DNA from: Bursaphelenchus xylophilus
Taxonomy: Eukaryota > Nematoda > Chromadorea > Rhabditida > Aphelenchoididae
Length of the DNA: 64,000 bases
Direction of reading: 5' to 3'
Assembly: GCA_904066235.2 (NCBI GenBank)
Contig: CAJFCV020000003.1
Span: 868,001 to 932,000 of the forward strand
The position numbers and the translations under genes were made by a program. Shown piece after piece: positions 21,791-32,580 of this stretch. Numbering within the stretch: position 1 is the stretch's first letter; each line of letters begins with the position of its first letter. The notes below the pieces were generated by a model. It was given only the letters and a program-made list of their open reading frames with translations, ran no database searches and had not been told where the DNA came from.

Positions 21791-22925
21791 CCATTAATCG
21801 CCGTTCGACTCCTTGTCCCGATCAAACTTTCGGTTTCCCCTCCGAAAACACTACAATAAGCTCCGCCCATTTGCCGTTCGCTCCAAAATCGCCGCTCTCT
21901 GCCGCCCTCTCAATTGCACGCGCTCTCTTCGAGCAGTCGAAATTATCGCTGGATTGGGAAGCATATGACGTAAAAGGTGTGGATATTGGATGAGGATTAA
22001 GATTGATTTTGTGATATTGAACATGTCAGGGGTATGTCAAATTATTTTTGCGTAAATTAAAAAAAAAATGGGTTTTAAATATTGGAAAACAGCTTGTTAG
22101 AGAGAGTAAACAGTCTTAGGAATGATCTAGGTTAGGAATTTGCTTTGAAAAGTTTGAAAATTGAGAGAAATCAAAGAATTTTTGCATATATCTCCTAAAA
22201 AAGCCGTAAAAACAAAAAATCTCAAAACCTTTCGATTTTAGCTAAATTGAACATGGCCTATAGACAACTATATCTTCTATACTTCTATGTGCTTATATGG
22301 AGAACAATTTTTTAGCCGTAGGATTCGTTAGACAGTTGAAATAACCATTTAAAATCCCCCAGTCCCCTTCAAAGCCCCAATTCTCATCAAAAATCCTAAT
22401 TTTCTCCCCAAAAAATTGGATTAGCATCGAAACTTCGAACCTCTCCAACTCCTCCAACTCCATTCCGACTTCAAACTCCAGTTTAGCCCCTAAACTCCGC
22501 GATCCGAACTCATCCCTCGCCCAGAAATCACCCTCCGAAAAGACGGTCAGTGATCCCTCTAAATGGCGCGCAACCCCCGCGAACTCTCGCCATAACAAAA
22601 GAGAGGGCAGGGCGCAAAGCAGAGTTAACGCGCGTCACAATGTTTCGAATGGCATTGTAATGGGAGCTGCACGGAAGCCGGTATCGGTTATTGTAAGTTC
22701 AAAAGAGAGGGAAAACAGGGAGGGGGGCAAAAGTGAGAATCTTCTTTTTTTGTGATTATGGGCGTTTGGATGGGTCATGATTTATGGGAGAAATAATGAC
22801 AATGGGGCAAAGCCGGAGGTGAGAATTGCAAAAGCGGAAAAGAAAAAGCATTATGAAAGCGTTTGAAATGTGAAATTTGAAAAAATTTTAATTGGGTCTT
22901 CAAAAATAAAAAAAAAATAAAAAAA
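21790..22925. other. Intergenic, nothing recognised
   Basis: Upstream side of the membrane-protein gene. No repeat family member or credible exon. Confidence 0.4.
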
Positions 22926-22927
22926 TA

Positions 22928-23034
22928 TCAGTCTGTCGGGAAAATAATGAGCTGCGCCAATCGCGTCGCTGAAGTAAAAAGAAATTTGATTTTGCCGCGA
23001 CACAGTTGATTTTCCTGACGGCGCTATATTTAGA
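22928..23034. repeat. Family A1 left part
   Basis: Left end intact, breaks into the family C half at 23035. Confidence 0.8.
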
Positions 23035-23365
23035 GGGAAATTTGGAAAAAAAAGTGACAGTTTTTTTCGCAAATTTTAGCGTAAAAATCATCATGCCTTA
23101 TTCTACTGTAGAATGTAATGCTTCCACAAAAAAATCAATTTGTTCCGCGTGAAACTAGCAAAGTTATGGCCAAAAAGCGTTTTTCTCTCTGACCGCTCTC
23201 CACGTTTAGCGTGCTCTCTTGGCGGCAAAGATCGTCGAATATCTCGGCGGCATTTGCAAAGCGCAAGCTAAATCTTTCAGGAATTGATACCTAGTCCATG
23301 CCCAACATGTGTGTAAAATTTAAAGAAATTCTGAACGTCGCACTTGGCTTCCCTTGTTAGCCAAA
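23035..23365. mobile_element. Family C right half, joined to a family A1 left end
   Basis: Contains GACCGCTCTCCACGTTTAGC and GAACGTCGCACTTGGCTTCC. Left half replaced by the truncated A1 copy at 22928. Confidence 0.7.
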
Positions 23366-24067
23366 AACCCCCAAAAAATCATCTTTAAAAATCCATAAAT
23401 CGGAAGATAAAATCCCAAAGCTACCCTCTAGACCACTCATCCCTACATCCCTGACCTCAAGTCCTCTTGCGAACACATAAGCCTTCGCAAGTGTCTTTCA
23501 GCTCCCATGTTTGATCAAGAATTCCGGTCGAGAAACGGATCTAATCCTTCCCATTGTGGAAGAGATACGACATGGCCTTGGCAAACACTCATAACTACGC
23601 AATGTGGTGGCAAACTCGCTAATATGGACTTCCTGCGGAGATGAACAAAGGGAAATGAACTTTCAGTCAACAGAAGATACCTGAAGATACCGTAAATTTG
23701 ATTTGCAATGCCTTCCGTTCGAGGAGCAGCGTAAAAATTATCTTGCTGTGGGCTTGAGGCCTTTTATTGAGTTGATACAATCAAGGGATTGTTAATTGGA
23801 TTGGATTGCGTATTTTGATGCAACGCAGATTTCATCGCAGATAACTTTCACATAGCCCGAATTCTAATAATCTCAGCAGCTGCATGACTTCAGGCCATGT
23901 TGCGTGATGTTTATGGCCGTTGAATTGCTAGATAAGCGAGTTTAGAGATCGGAATGTAATCGTAAACAAAGACATATTTCTAAGACCGTATAGACCTTGT
24001 ATTCAATTTCAAATTTACAAAAGAAGGACAATACAAACATATATAGATATCTTATAAGATATATGTA
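23366..24067. other. Intergenic, nothing recognised
   Basis: No open frame with splice support and no family repeat seen. Confidence 0.4.
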
Positions 24068-24382
24068 CTTCCAAGTGCTACGCTTAGATTTTCTTTAAAT
24101 TCTGAGCAGACTTTGGTCATAGGCCACATAAAAATTGCTGAAAGTCTAAGCTCGCCCTTTGCAGACGCAGCCGAGATATTCAACAATCTTTAGAGTACGC
24201 AAAATGCGGAGAGCGCTCTAGAAAACTACTTTTTGGCCATACTTTTGCCAGCTTCGTGGGGAAAAAATTGATTTTTTGGGAAAAAATTACTCTCTACAGT
24301 AGAAATAGCCATGAAACTTTTCATGTCAAAATTTTAAAAAAACCTGTCACGTTTTTTCCAAATTTCTCTCTAAAAATATTGG
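24068..24382. mobile_element. Family C-related fragment, inverted
   Basis: AAGTGCTACGCTTAGATTTT start; GCAGACGCAGCCGAGATATT and AATGCGGAGAGCGCTCT blocks. Right end lost. Confidence 0.65.
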
Positions 24383-25013
24383 TTATGATCATTATTATTA
24401 TGTTTACAGATGTTTTGACGGAAGTCAATGTAAAATACGTTGCATTTAAATATTTCTTTTCATAATGTTTCGTCCGAGAGGATCGTTAAATATTGCAGCT
24501 TGCTTAGCAAACCGGTGGCTGAAATTTTTTGTGATGCATTTGCGGTACACCGAAATTGTCTTCACGAAAATTCAACAAATTATAAACGACAAAATCACTG
24601 TCGTTTAGAATTTGAAAAACAGAAAACAACTATCAACATATCCTAAAGAAAACAGACATCCAAAGCCAACATACCCAAATTTTCGCTCCATAAAAATTTG
24701 CGAATCTCGACTGTGCCCTTCGCTGAACGAATTAATAATCGATTACCCAATCGATCACACCTCGCTCCCGTCCATAACTCACTCTCGATCTTGATTAGCC
24801 CCCGCGTTATCGATGGCACACGTCAGCGCGAATCTCCCGGTTATGAGCATGCCATAAAACAATCAGAGAGGTCGAGTTAAGGCTAAGTCAACGGGATATC
24901 TTGGGCGGGAAAAGGTCGGTAGGGGAGAGGCATGGGAATTTAGAGGGTCAGATATTATTAGCAGAGATTAAAAATAATTTTTTTCAAATTATCAAAAATC
25001 CATACTAGTCCGT

Positions 25014-25105
25014 TCGTAGAGTCGCTGGAGTAATTTCTGGCGCTTGCACTGTGCAGAAAAAGTCAGAAGCGACAGCCAAAAGAGCCTATGGCACGGTGCC
25101 AAGTG
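25014..25105. repeat. Family F repeat
   Basis: GTCCGTTCGTAGAGTCGCTG, TTGCACTGTGCA and AGCGACAGCCAAAAGAGCCT blocks. Confidence 0.6.
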
Positions 25106-25121
25106 CAAGGAATAAAGTTTT

Positions 25122-25281
25122 ATCAGTCTGTAGGTAAAATAATGTGGATTTGTCGCGTCAAAATGTCTCGCCTCGTTGAAAAAAATGGTAAAACCGAGCA
25201 TCAAGTCTCCAGCCTAGGCTTGCCGTCGCAAATTGATGATGGGCGATTCAACGAATCCACACTGTTTTTCCGACAGACTGA
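25122..25281. mobile_element. Family A2 element
   Basis: TCAGTCTGTAGGTAAAATAA left, CCGACAGACTGA right. Confidence 0.85.
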
Positions 25282-25299
25282 TAAGAATTACTAGTCGCT

Positions 25300-25570
25300 G
25301 GTTGCGAGCCACAGCCCAAAAAATCCGATTGCACAGTGCAGAAATCAAAAAATTGCACAGTGCAAAGTGAACTTTTGTTTTCGCACAGTGCTTGTCGCTG
25401 GACTGATTTTTGGAGTTTGCACTGTGCAGAAACAATTAGGGTGCAAGCGACATCCCAAAAAAGCCTGTTGCACGTTGCAAAAAACAGCAAATTGCACAGT
25501 GCAAAGTGAACGTTTATTTTCGCACAGTGCTTGTCGCCGAAATCACTCTAGCGGCTTGGCGAACGGACTA
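25300..25570. repeat. Family F repeat, duplicated, rich in TTGCACAGTGCAA
   Basis: Two direct copies of TTGCACAGTGCAAAGTGAAC ... CGCACAGTGCTTGTCGC (25350-25400 and 25492-25545), with palindromic TGCACAGTGCA motifs. Ends in GCGAACGGAC. Confidence 0.7.
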
Positions 25571-25574
25571 TCTG

Positions 25575-25905
25575 TATAATGAATCTTTAGGGACACAAGA
25601 AAAATGTATATGCTATAGAAGGGCTTCGTTGTACGGAGGTTCATTTTGAGGTAAAATTGATCTTCGGGACCTCTAAAACCGTTCGCCATAGAGAGTTTTA
25701 GTCGTCCAGAAGTTCGTCGTATAGAGCTGGCACTTTATTCGGTATCATAAAAATTACAGTAACACCTCTCGAAAACAAACTTTTTTACAACAAAGCCTCT
25801 CTATAGCAAACAATTTCAAGGGTCTCAAGAGGCAGTCTTGGGCAAAAACAAGCCTCTGCAGAACGAAACTCTTCTATAAAAACAATAATTTCAGCCCCAT
25901 AACCT
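25575..25905. repeat. Family D sequences
   Basis: GCTTCGTTGTACGGAGGTTC, then CAGTAACACCTCTCGAAAAC, CCTCTCTATAGCAAAC and CCTCTGCAGAACGAAAC. Confidence 0.7.
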
Positions 25906-26284
25906 TTTCTTATACAAATTCCTAGCCCTACAGCCGTCAAAATGCGCAAAAAATAATTAGCATTATACCATAGGCCTTGTAATTTTTGCCTCCCTCTCTC
26001 CCCGAATCCGCATTAATAATTTTTGTGTTGAGCGCGGAGTTTATGAATTATTAATCGGCAAAAAAAATATTTGGAAAGGCAAAATGAAGGCCGAGTAAGG
26101 TCAACTCTCGCTTAACAATGACTTGAGAATGGTAATTTCGAGGCGAAAAATTGGGTGATAATGAGGGAACGAGGGCGAATACCAGCTGATTTGTCAAGGT
26201 GTTCTCGGGTTTTTGGTGACGGTCTTAACCGAAATGAGAGGTCATTCGAAACGTTTTTTTGGGATCTCTTTCAAACTTTGTCAT

Positions 26285-26386
26285 ATCAGTCTGTCGGGAA
26301 AATAATGTGGATTAGCCGCGGCTTGAATCGCCCATTATCGCGTTGCAACGGTTAGCCGCGGCTGGAGATTTGGCGCGCTACTGTGG
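26285..26386. repeat. Family A2 left part
   Basis: Left end intact, stops at GGCGCGCTACTG, where the partner copy carries the 1,032-bp insertion. Confidence 0.83.
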
Positions 26387-26436
26387 TCCCTGTACAACAA
26401 GCCTCCGTATAACAAAGCTTGTCTATAACAAATTAA
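26387..26436. repeat. Family D fragment
   Basis: CCTGTACAACAAGCCTCCGT and GCTTGTCTATAACAAATTAA. Confidence 0.7.
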
Positions 26437-26529
26437 CACTCTGTCGGGAAAATAATGTGGATTTTTCTGAAGCGATTATGGGCGATTCTGAGGCGCGACA
26501 AAATCCACATTATTTTCCCGACAGAGTGA
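26437..26529. mobile_element. Family A2 element, short (93 bp)
   Basis: Ends CACTCTGTCGGG and CCCGACAGAGTG; both carry the same paired change from the consensus. Confidence 0.87.
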
Positions 26530-26535
26530 TATATT

Positions 26536-26687
26536 GCTCTGTCGGGAAAATAATGTGGATTTGTCACAAAAAAATCTCTTGGCTTGCCGCAGTAGCGCAT
26601 CAAAAGTCCAGTCGCGGCTAGCTGTAGCAAAGCGATGATGGGCGATTCCAATAAGCGACAAATCCACATTATTTTCCCGACAGATTG
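26536..26687. mobile_element. Family A2 element, tandem with the previous one
   Basis: GCTCTGTCGGGAAAATAATG left, CCCGACAGATTG right. Confidence 0.85.
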
Positions 26688-27094
26688 GAAAAAGTGAGAG
26701 ACATTCAGAGAGGAATTTTTTGGCCATACATAGCAAAAAAAATTCTACCAACAAAATGATGATTTTTTTTCGAATTTTATAGCAAAAAATCTCGATATTT
26801 TCTACAATTTCGACCTAAAAATCTTGTAAGTCCTTTAGTAAAAACACAAAATAATAACCCCTCAAAAAGTAATTTGAACTTGCTTTCCCTTCAACTCACT
26901 CAAACTGCGGAACCGAAACGAGTAAAAGCGGAGAAACGAAGCCGAGGAAAGTCGGCTGATCCTTATCTGAAGCTGTTCCAAATTTCCGAAAACACGCGTT
27001 AGCTGTTTTCTGACATGTAAAAATAAAAAAAGAAACTTTTGAAAAAAAATTTAAAAAAAAAATTTAAAAAGTTAAATTTCACAAAATTCCCTCG

Positions 27095-27512
27095 GGGACA
27101 CTCCGATTTTCTCTAAACTTTGTACACACGTCAGGCATAAGCTATATATCAATTCCTAAAATTCTTAGCCCGCAATTTGCGGGAGCAGCCGAGATATTCA
27201 ACGATCTGCCGAGAGAGTGTGCAAAATGCGGAGAGCGGTCAGAGAAAAAACACTTTTTTGGCCGCATCTTTGCCAGTTTTGCGCCGAAAAAAATGGTTTT
27301 TTGTGGCAACACTGCTCTTTACGGTAGAAAAAAGTATGAAAATTTTGATGCCAAAATTTGCAAAAAAAAATTCATATTTTTTCCAAATTTTGGCTTAAAA
27401 ATCTCGGTTTTTCCTGCAAGGCGCGAGCTGGAAGCCTCGGATATGTCATAGAAAAAATTATTCTAAGTTTTTGCCAAGTTTCATCAAAATCCGAGCGTCG
27501 CACTTGCAGTAC
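27095..27512. mobile_element. Family C element, inverted, degenerate
   Basis: Right end CGAGCGTCGCACTTGCAGTA; interior TGCGGAGAGCGGTCAGAG. Left terminus decayed. Confidence 0.72.
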
Positions 27513-28178
27513 TTCGTAAGAAATTTAATTTTAGTCCAAAATCTCATCATTTTGATGTTAAACATGCATAAAAAACACTGAGAAAATGCTGTTCGTTTGT
27601 GGGAAAACAATTTTTACGAAACATTATTACTACTGCTTTACATAAAAACATTTTTTTCCAAAAAGTTCAAAAAAAATAATTCTTTTTTTTTCAAAAATCC
27701 CCTCAAAAATAACAAAAAAACTCCTCGTCAAATTACAATTTGGCCAAACAAAACATTATAATATTGATATTTCAGGCCATCTCCAAAAAAAAGGCGTCCC
27801 AAATCGCCATTTTTCGGCGGCGGCGCCTTTGATCCATTCAAATTTGCGAGACGATTTAAATATTGTTTAAGGGAGACAAAGTTTCGACCTTCGAAAAAAT
27901 GGCTGAGAGGTGCTAAATACTCGGAATGGGTGGGGGTTTTCGGTAGTCATAACAGCGCAGAATCCAGGGCAAGGCGACGAGTGGAGGGGGGCTTTCAAAA
28001 CAGAACAGTAGCATTGTTCAGGAGGAGATTTATTAATGGGGGTTTTGAAGGGGTAGAAAGGAGAACTTGGGGCTCAAAGTTGGGGGTTGAGAACAGTAAA
28101 TTTTGAAGTTCGAAAAGGCGTAAAATGTGCGGGAAGATCTACATATGGAATCCCAAAAAAAACGCCGAAAATGTCATA

Positions 28179-28234
28179 TCAGTCTGTCGAGAAAATAATG
28201 TGGACTTGTCGCGCTTGGAATCGTCCATGATCGT
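28179..28234. repeat. Family A2 left end
   Basis: TCAGTCTGTCGAGAAAATAA then CTTGGAATCGTCCATGATCG. Confidence 0.78.
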
Positions 28235-28252
28235 AATTTTGGGGCGAAAAAT

Positions 28253-28485
28253 TGGGTGTTAATGAGGGAACGAGGCTAATACCAGCTGATTTGTCAAGGT
28301 GTTCTCGGGTTTTTGGTGACGGTCTTAACCCAAATAAGAGGTCATTCCAAACGTTTTTTTGGGATCTCTTTCCAATTTTGTCATATCAGTCTGTCGGGAA
28401 AATAATGTGGACTTGTCGCGACTTGGAATCGCCCATGATCGCCTTGCTACGGCTAGCCGCGGCTGGAGATTAGGCGCACTACTGA
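28253..28485. repeat. Duplicated segment, copy carrying the 1,032-bp insertion
   Basis: Partner of 26150-26440. The match resumes after the insertion at 29518. Confidence 0.8.
28385..28482. repeat. Family A2 left part, cut by the 1,032-bp element
   Basis: Left end perfect; the interior runs to GGCGCACTAC. Confidence 0.85.
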
Positions 28486-29517
28486 CAAGGGATCGGCAAA
28501 TAGTTGTACCCTGCTTTCTTAACGAAACCAATATCATTTGAAAGAGCATTAAAAATAGTTCACAGCGCAAAAAGAATTAGCTGCCTAAATTCACTTTGGA
28601 CAAAGTTATGGCCAAAATACAGATTTTAGCCTAATTTCCGCCTCGCTTTATAAGCTCTCGGAACGGCAACAGATTTGTGTCTAGTTGGCCGAGTGGTAGT
28701 GAGCCCACTTGCAGTGCGGCGAGTCCTGGTTTCGAATCCGGTCTCTGTAAAAGTTTTGCGTTTCGTCGCTTGTATGCCACAAAACCATGGTATGTTGACA
28801 TTTTTTAATAATTTTTGTTCCTCCGCAGACAAAATCCATGGTTATGCAATTTTTCTGAGTTTTTGAATTTTTTTGAAACGACCACAAATTTGATGGTGAT
28901 GAGAGTTGGTATGCCACTATCGTATAATTACAAGGGTGTTGTGCCAGTAACCTGATCAATTATGATTACTGGAGGATAATTCAATTTACAAGGGCCTATA
29001 AATATAAATTTTTTCGAAAAAATACGAAGATAAAATTGTAAAATCGGCCAAAGACGCTATTGCTGACACAGTGGACCAACCATTGGTAAGGCTAGGACAT
29101 AAGAAATTTTCGATTTTGAAATTTTCGTTTGTGAATGACCACGACGACCATATAAATGTATTTCCAAAGCTTTTTGCTTCAATTTTCCCTTTAACCTAGT
29201 TTTATTTACAATTTACTGTAACTAGCAGTAATGTCTAATATCATATAACCGAGGATTGGTAAAGCCATAAAACGACCGTGATAGACGTTTTTGGATACCA
29301 GGAGATTAATAAAGACGATTTCAAACCGCCAGTATCACTGTAATATAAGGAACCGGCGTTTTGGCCGCATATAACCCCTTTCAAAAAGCGGTCGTATCCA
29401 TGCCCTAAGGTAATTTAGGCAGCTAATTTTTTTTGCGTTGTGCACTATTTTTAATTCTCTTTCAAATGATACATGTTTCGTTAAGAAAGCAGGGTACAAC
29501 TATTTGCCGATCCCTTG
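28486..29517. mobile_element. 1,032-bp TIR element with about 107-bp inverted repeats and tRNA-like core
   Basis: The left end (28486-28595) and the reverse complement of the right end (29408-29517) match over about 107 bases with few differences, starting CAAGGGATCGGCAAATAGTT. Both sides carry TGA (28483-28485 and 29518-29520), a likely 3-bp target duplication. The insertion interrupts a family A2 element; the paralogous site near 26384 lacks it. No transposase frame is visible. A 3-bp duplication would fit PIF/Harbinger or CACTA, but that is only inference. Confidence 0.8.
28676..28752 (+). ncRNA. tRNA-like / SINE-head-like sequence
   Basis: A-box-like TTGGCCGAGTGGTAGTGAG and a near-perfect B box GGTTTCGAATCC, with a possible anticodon loop CTTGCAG (anticodon TGC). 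Acceptor and D stems do not pair properly and the T loop has one extra T, so it is not a functional tRNA. A tRNA-derived SINE head or pseudo-tRNA is likelier. It sits inside the 1,032-bp TIR element. Confidence 0.4.
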
Positions 29518-29520
29518 TGA

Positions 29521-29570
29521 GACCTCTGTACAACAAAACTCCGCATGAAAAAACCTGTCTATAACAAACC
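29521..29570. repeat. Family D fragment
   Basis: ACCTCTGTACAACAAAACTC and CCTGTCTATAACAAACC. Confidence 0.7.
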
Positions 29571-29709
29571 ATCTGTCGGGAAAATAATGTGGATTTGTCG
29601 CAAAAAAATCATGTCTCGTCTTGGTCGTCACCAAATTTCCAACCGCCGCAAAGCGGTAATTGGCGAGTCCAAGTCGTTACAAATCCACCTTATTTTCGCG
29701 ACAGACTGA
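29571..29709. mobile_element. Family A2 element
   Basis: ATCTGTCGGGAAAATAATGT left, TTCGCGACAGACTGA right. Confidence 0.85.
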
Positions 29710-29909
29710 TTAGAATTACAGTCCATTCGCAAAGTCGCTGGAGTGATTTCAGCGACAAAAAGTCAAGGTGCGAGCTTTTACGGGTATAAGCCCATTTGAA
29801 TTGCGGAAAATTTCAGCTCTTGTCACATGCAGTAGGTGAAGAGTTATTCAAAAATTTTTGTAAACAAGAGACCTTGGAATTTGAGGGTCTTTGGAAACAA
29901 AAGTTACTA

Positions 29910-30057
29910 TCAGTCTGTCGGGAAAATAATAAGCAAAATGTCGCTGCGCCAATCGCGTCGCTGAAGCGAAAAGAAATTTTATTTTCCTCGATACAGTTCA
30001 TTTTTTATATGCGATTTTCGATGCCACAGAGTGCCCATTATTTTCCCGACAGACTGA
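29910..30057. mobile_element. Family A1 element
   Basis: Both ends match the consensus. Confidence 0.88.
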
Positions 30058-30289
30058 AAAAAAACTTATATAATATCTAAACTCGCAACAAGACCACTCC
30101 CTTCCTCCCAACAGTTCCTCAAAAAACGGCGCCATTCTTTTCCGGGCCCCGCTTTGAGGGCAGCCGCGCGTTTTATTGACAGGTTGTCGAAACCTCGGCC
30201 AAACTCTCACAATTGTCCGAGGGCAATTTTTCAGCTGCCGGCACATTATCTTTGATGCCGACGCCACAATATTTAGATTAATTGGAGTG

Positions 30290-30381
30290 GGTTGGGACAG
30301 TATAAAAGCGGGTCAAAAATGAGGGCCTAATGGGACTTTTATTGTGTTCGGTTTTTAGTCATCAAAAAATTATTACAATAC
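30290..30381. repeat. Duplicated segment H, copy 1
   Basis: GGGTCAAAAATGAGGGCCTAATGGGA and TTTAGTCATCAA blocks match 40540-40629; an A1 element follows in both. Confidence 0.68.
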
Positions 30382-30530
30382 AAGTCTGTCGGGAAAATAA
30401 TGAGCACTTTGTTGCATCGAAAATTGTGATCACAGTTGAGAAAATCTTCGTGACAAAATCAAATTACTTTTCACTTCAGCGACTTGATCAGCGTTGCGAC
30501 ATTGTGCTCATTATTTTTCCGGCACACTGA
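30382..30530. mobile_element. Family A1 element
   Basis: AAGTCTGTCGGGAAAATAAT left, TTCCGGCACACTGA right. Confidence 0.85.
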
Positions 30531-30579
30531 TAGTCAAACCGTTATATTACCAGTAACATGGGGCTAAAGAAAAAAAAAC

Positions 30580-30978
30580 GGAAAAAGTTCCTTATTTTGG
30601 CCACAACAAAGGTACTCCGCGAACTGCGCCCAAGCTTGGCGCTAAAGTTAGGAAAAAACGCTTCGACCTAGCTGGCACTGAATTACTATAATAGCTCTAT
30701 AGTTTTAAGGGTGCCTACGAAGGCTGTGACGACTCATTTAGTTCCATACGGAGGCAATAAGTTTAGTTCCGGACATGTTTCATCGTATAAAGTGTAAAAT
30801 CTCAGGCTGCAGCCGTTTTTGAAGGGTAAGGTTGTACTTAAAAAAGAAGGTACCTCACTAACTGAATCCACCGTCCGGGAATTGACAACGATGAATTGAG
30901 CGTGCACGCTAAATTTGGGCTAATTCCGACAAGTTTCACCAAAGTTATAAGTTGTGGCCAAAATAAGGAACTTTTACC
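30580..30978. mobile_element. Family E element, 399 bp, copy 1
   Basis: Ends GGAAAAAGTTCC / GGAACTTTTACC form inverted repeats that continue through TTATTTTGGCCACAAC. Flanks aaaaaaac and aaaaatac are a 7/8 match, fitting an 8-bp target duplication. Near identical to 53859-54257 and the same length. Confidence 0.82.
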
Positions 30979-31209
30979 AAAAATACTTGCAGGGTTTCGC
31001 TGTGTGAAGGATAATTTAGGCGTTAATTGAAGCTCGCCTCGCCGCAGGCGCGCATCAAATCTTCAGCAGCCGTCGCAAAACGGCCTGAAATCCAAGGGGA
31101 GGGTCTGCAGAATTACCGCCCTTTTTTGGTCAACGCACTACAAAACCTGTCTATAACAAACAATTTCAAAGGTCCCAGCGGTAAATCTAGGAAAAAGTGA
31201 GCCTTTTTT

Positions 31210-31364
31210 AAGTCTGTCGGGAAAATAATGAGCGCCACGGCGCTGCGCCGATCGCGTCGCTGAATGGAAAAGCAACTTTATTTTCACGCGAAGACAATTC
31301 ATTTCCTCGGCGGAGATGCGATTTTCGCTGCGACACAGTGCTCATTATTTTCCCGACAGACTGA
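31210..31364. mobile_element. Family A1 element
   Basis: AAGTCTGTCGGG left, CCCGACAGACTGA right. Confidence 0.88.
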
Positions 31365-31728
31365 TAAAAAACGCACCTAAACCTCAAACCCTCAAACGGA
31401 TCCCAAAACATCACCACCTTCTCCATAAAAGTAAGAAACAATGGCATATTGAATACACAGTCGGACTGTCTTCAGGAGTCCTTGAACTGAGTCAAGTCCG
31501 CGTCGACGAGGTTCAATGAGGTGCGGGTCTTTTGTTGAAAAAATTAAAAAAGAAAATTTTCGTCGGCGCTGCGAAAAAACGGAGGGCAAATTGCGGGTAA
31601 ATTTGGGAAAACGGAGGGGAGACGTTTTGGCAAGGTTATGAAGTCGTCAGTTAAAAAATGGCAGTCAATTTTCCTTTTTATGTAAATTTCGAAAGGAAAA
31701 TTACGAGAAAACCTGATTTAGACTACTA

Positions 31729-31886
31729 TCATTCTGTCGGGAAAATAATGGACACAAGCTGAGAAGCTGGCCAAGAAATTTTTCGTGGCCATTTTTTGGT
31801 GAGCGATTTTAGAATTTTTTCCTTCGAAAGGTACTCTCTGAGACATTTTTCTGCGATAAATCCACATTATTTTCCCGACAGACTAA
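31729..31886. mobile_element. Family A, third interior type
   Basis: TCATTCTGTCGGGAAAATAA left, CCACATTATTTTCCCGACAG right. The interior has GAGACATTTTTCTGCG shared only with the next element. Confidence 0.8.
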
Positions 31887-31887
31887 T

Positions 31888-32080
31888 ACCACTGTGCTGG
31901 GAAAATAATGAGCAAAGGAATTGGCTTGGCCATAGAGAGATTTGTAAATAAAAACGGTGATTTTTTGATATCAGAGTGTCAGGAAAATTTCATTGCTCCT
32001 CCCTTAGCATTTATTCCTTTGACGGTTACTCTTTAAGACATTTTTCTGCGACAAATCCACATTATTTTCCCGACAGGCCA
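31888..32080. mobile_element. Family A hybrid element
   Basis: A1-type left (GCTGGGAAAATAATGAGC) and A2-type right (CCACATTATTTTCCCGACAG). An extra internal TCAGAGTGTCAGGAAAATTT lies at 31970. Confidence 0.75.
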
Positions 32081-32083
32081 ATA

Positions 32084-32232
32084 TCAGTGTGTCGGGAAAA
32101 TAATGAGCACAATTTCGCTGCGCCAATCGCTAAGTGAAAAGCAACTTGATTTTGCCGCAACATAACTCATCTTCTCAACGGCAATGCGATTTTTGATGCA
32201 ACAGAGGGCTCATTATTTTCCCGACAGACTGA
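32084..32232. mobile_element. Family A1 element, third in a head-to-tail cluster
   Basis: TCAGTGTGTCGGGAAAATAA left, CCCGACAGACTGA right. Confidence 0.88.
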
Positions 32233-32261
32233 TATCATCCTACTATTCCGTTCGTAAAGAC

Positions 32262-32430
32262 GGCGGACTTGTGGCCAAATTAAAGACAGCCGATTTCGAA
32301 GATCGTCGACTAGAAGGCATCGGTTTTGAAAGGGATGTGGAGAAGGCGAATAGGCTGAAAATAGGGGATTTTTATAGTAATTGATGAAAACAAAAAAAAT
32401 CGCGGAATGTCTCGAATTGGCAAATTGACC
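32262..32430. repeat. Family G repeat
   Basis: GGCTGAAAATAGGGGATTTT and AAATCGCGGAATGTCTCGAA shared with 36905-37078 and 46225-46348. Confidence 0.7.
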
Positions 32431-32431
32431 T

Positions 32432-32580
32432 ATCTGCCTGTCGGGAAAATAATGTGGCGCCTTGGAATCGCCCATCATGGCTTACAATTAGAGACGGCTA
32501 GCTTTAGGTATAATGCGCGACTGCGATGAGGCGAGACATTTCGCTGCGACATTTCCATATCATTTTCCCGACAGGCAGGT
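32432..32580. mobile_element. Family A2 element with covarying ends
   Basis: CTGCCTGTCGGG left and CCCGACAGGCAG right: both ends depart from the consensus in complementary ways. Confidence 0.87.

Larger units (their letters stand above)
26150..26440. repeat. Duplicated segment, empty-site copy
   Basis: About 90% identical to 28253-28485 plus 29518-29570, including the flanking family A2 piece and family D sequence, but without the 1,032-bp element. Confidence 0.8.

Noticed and set aside
28676..28752. Functional tRNA-Ala(TGC)
   Set aside because: The acceptor stem does not pair, the T loop has an extra base and the D stem is broken.
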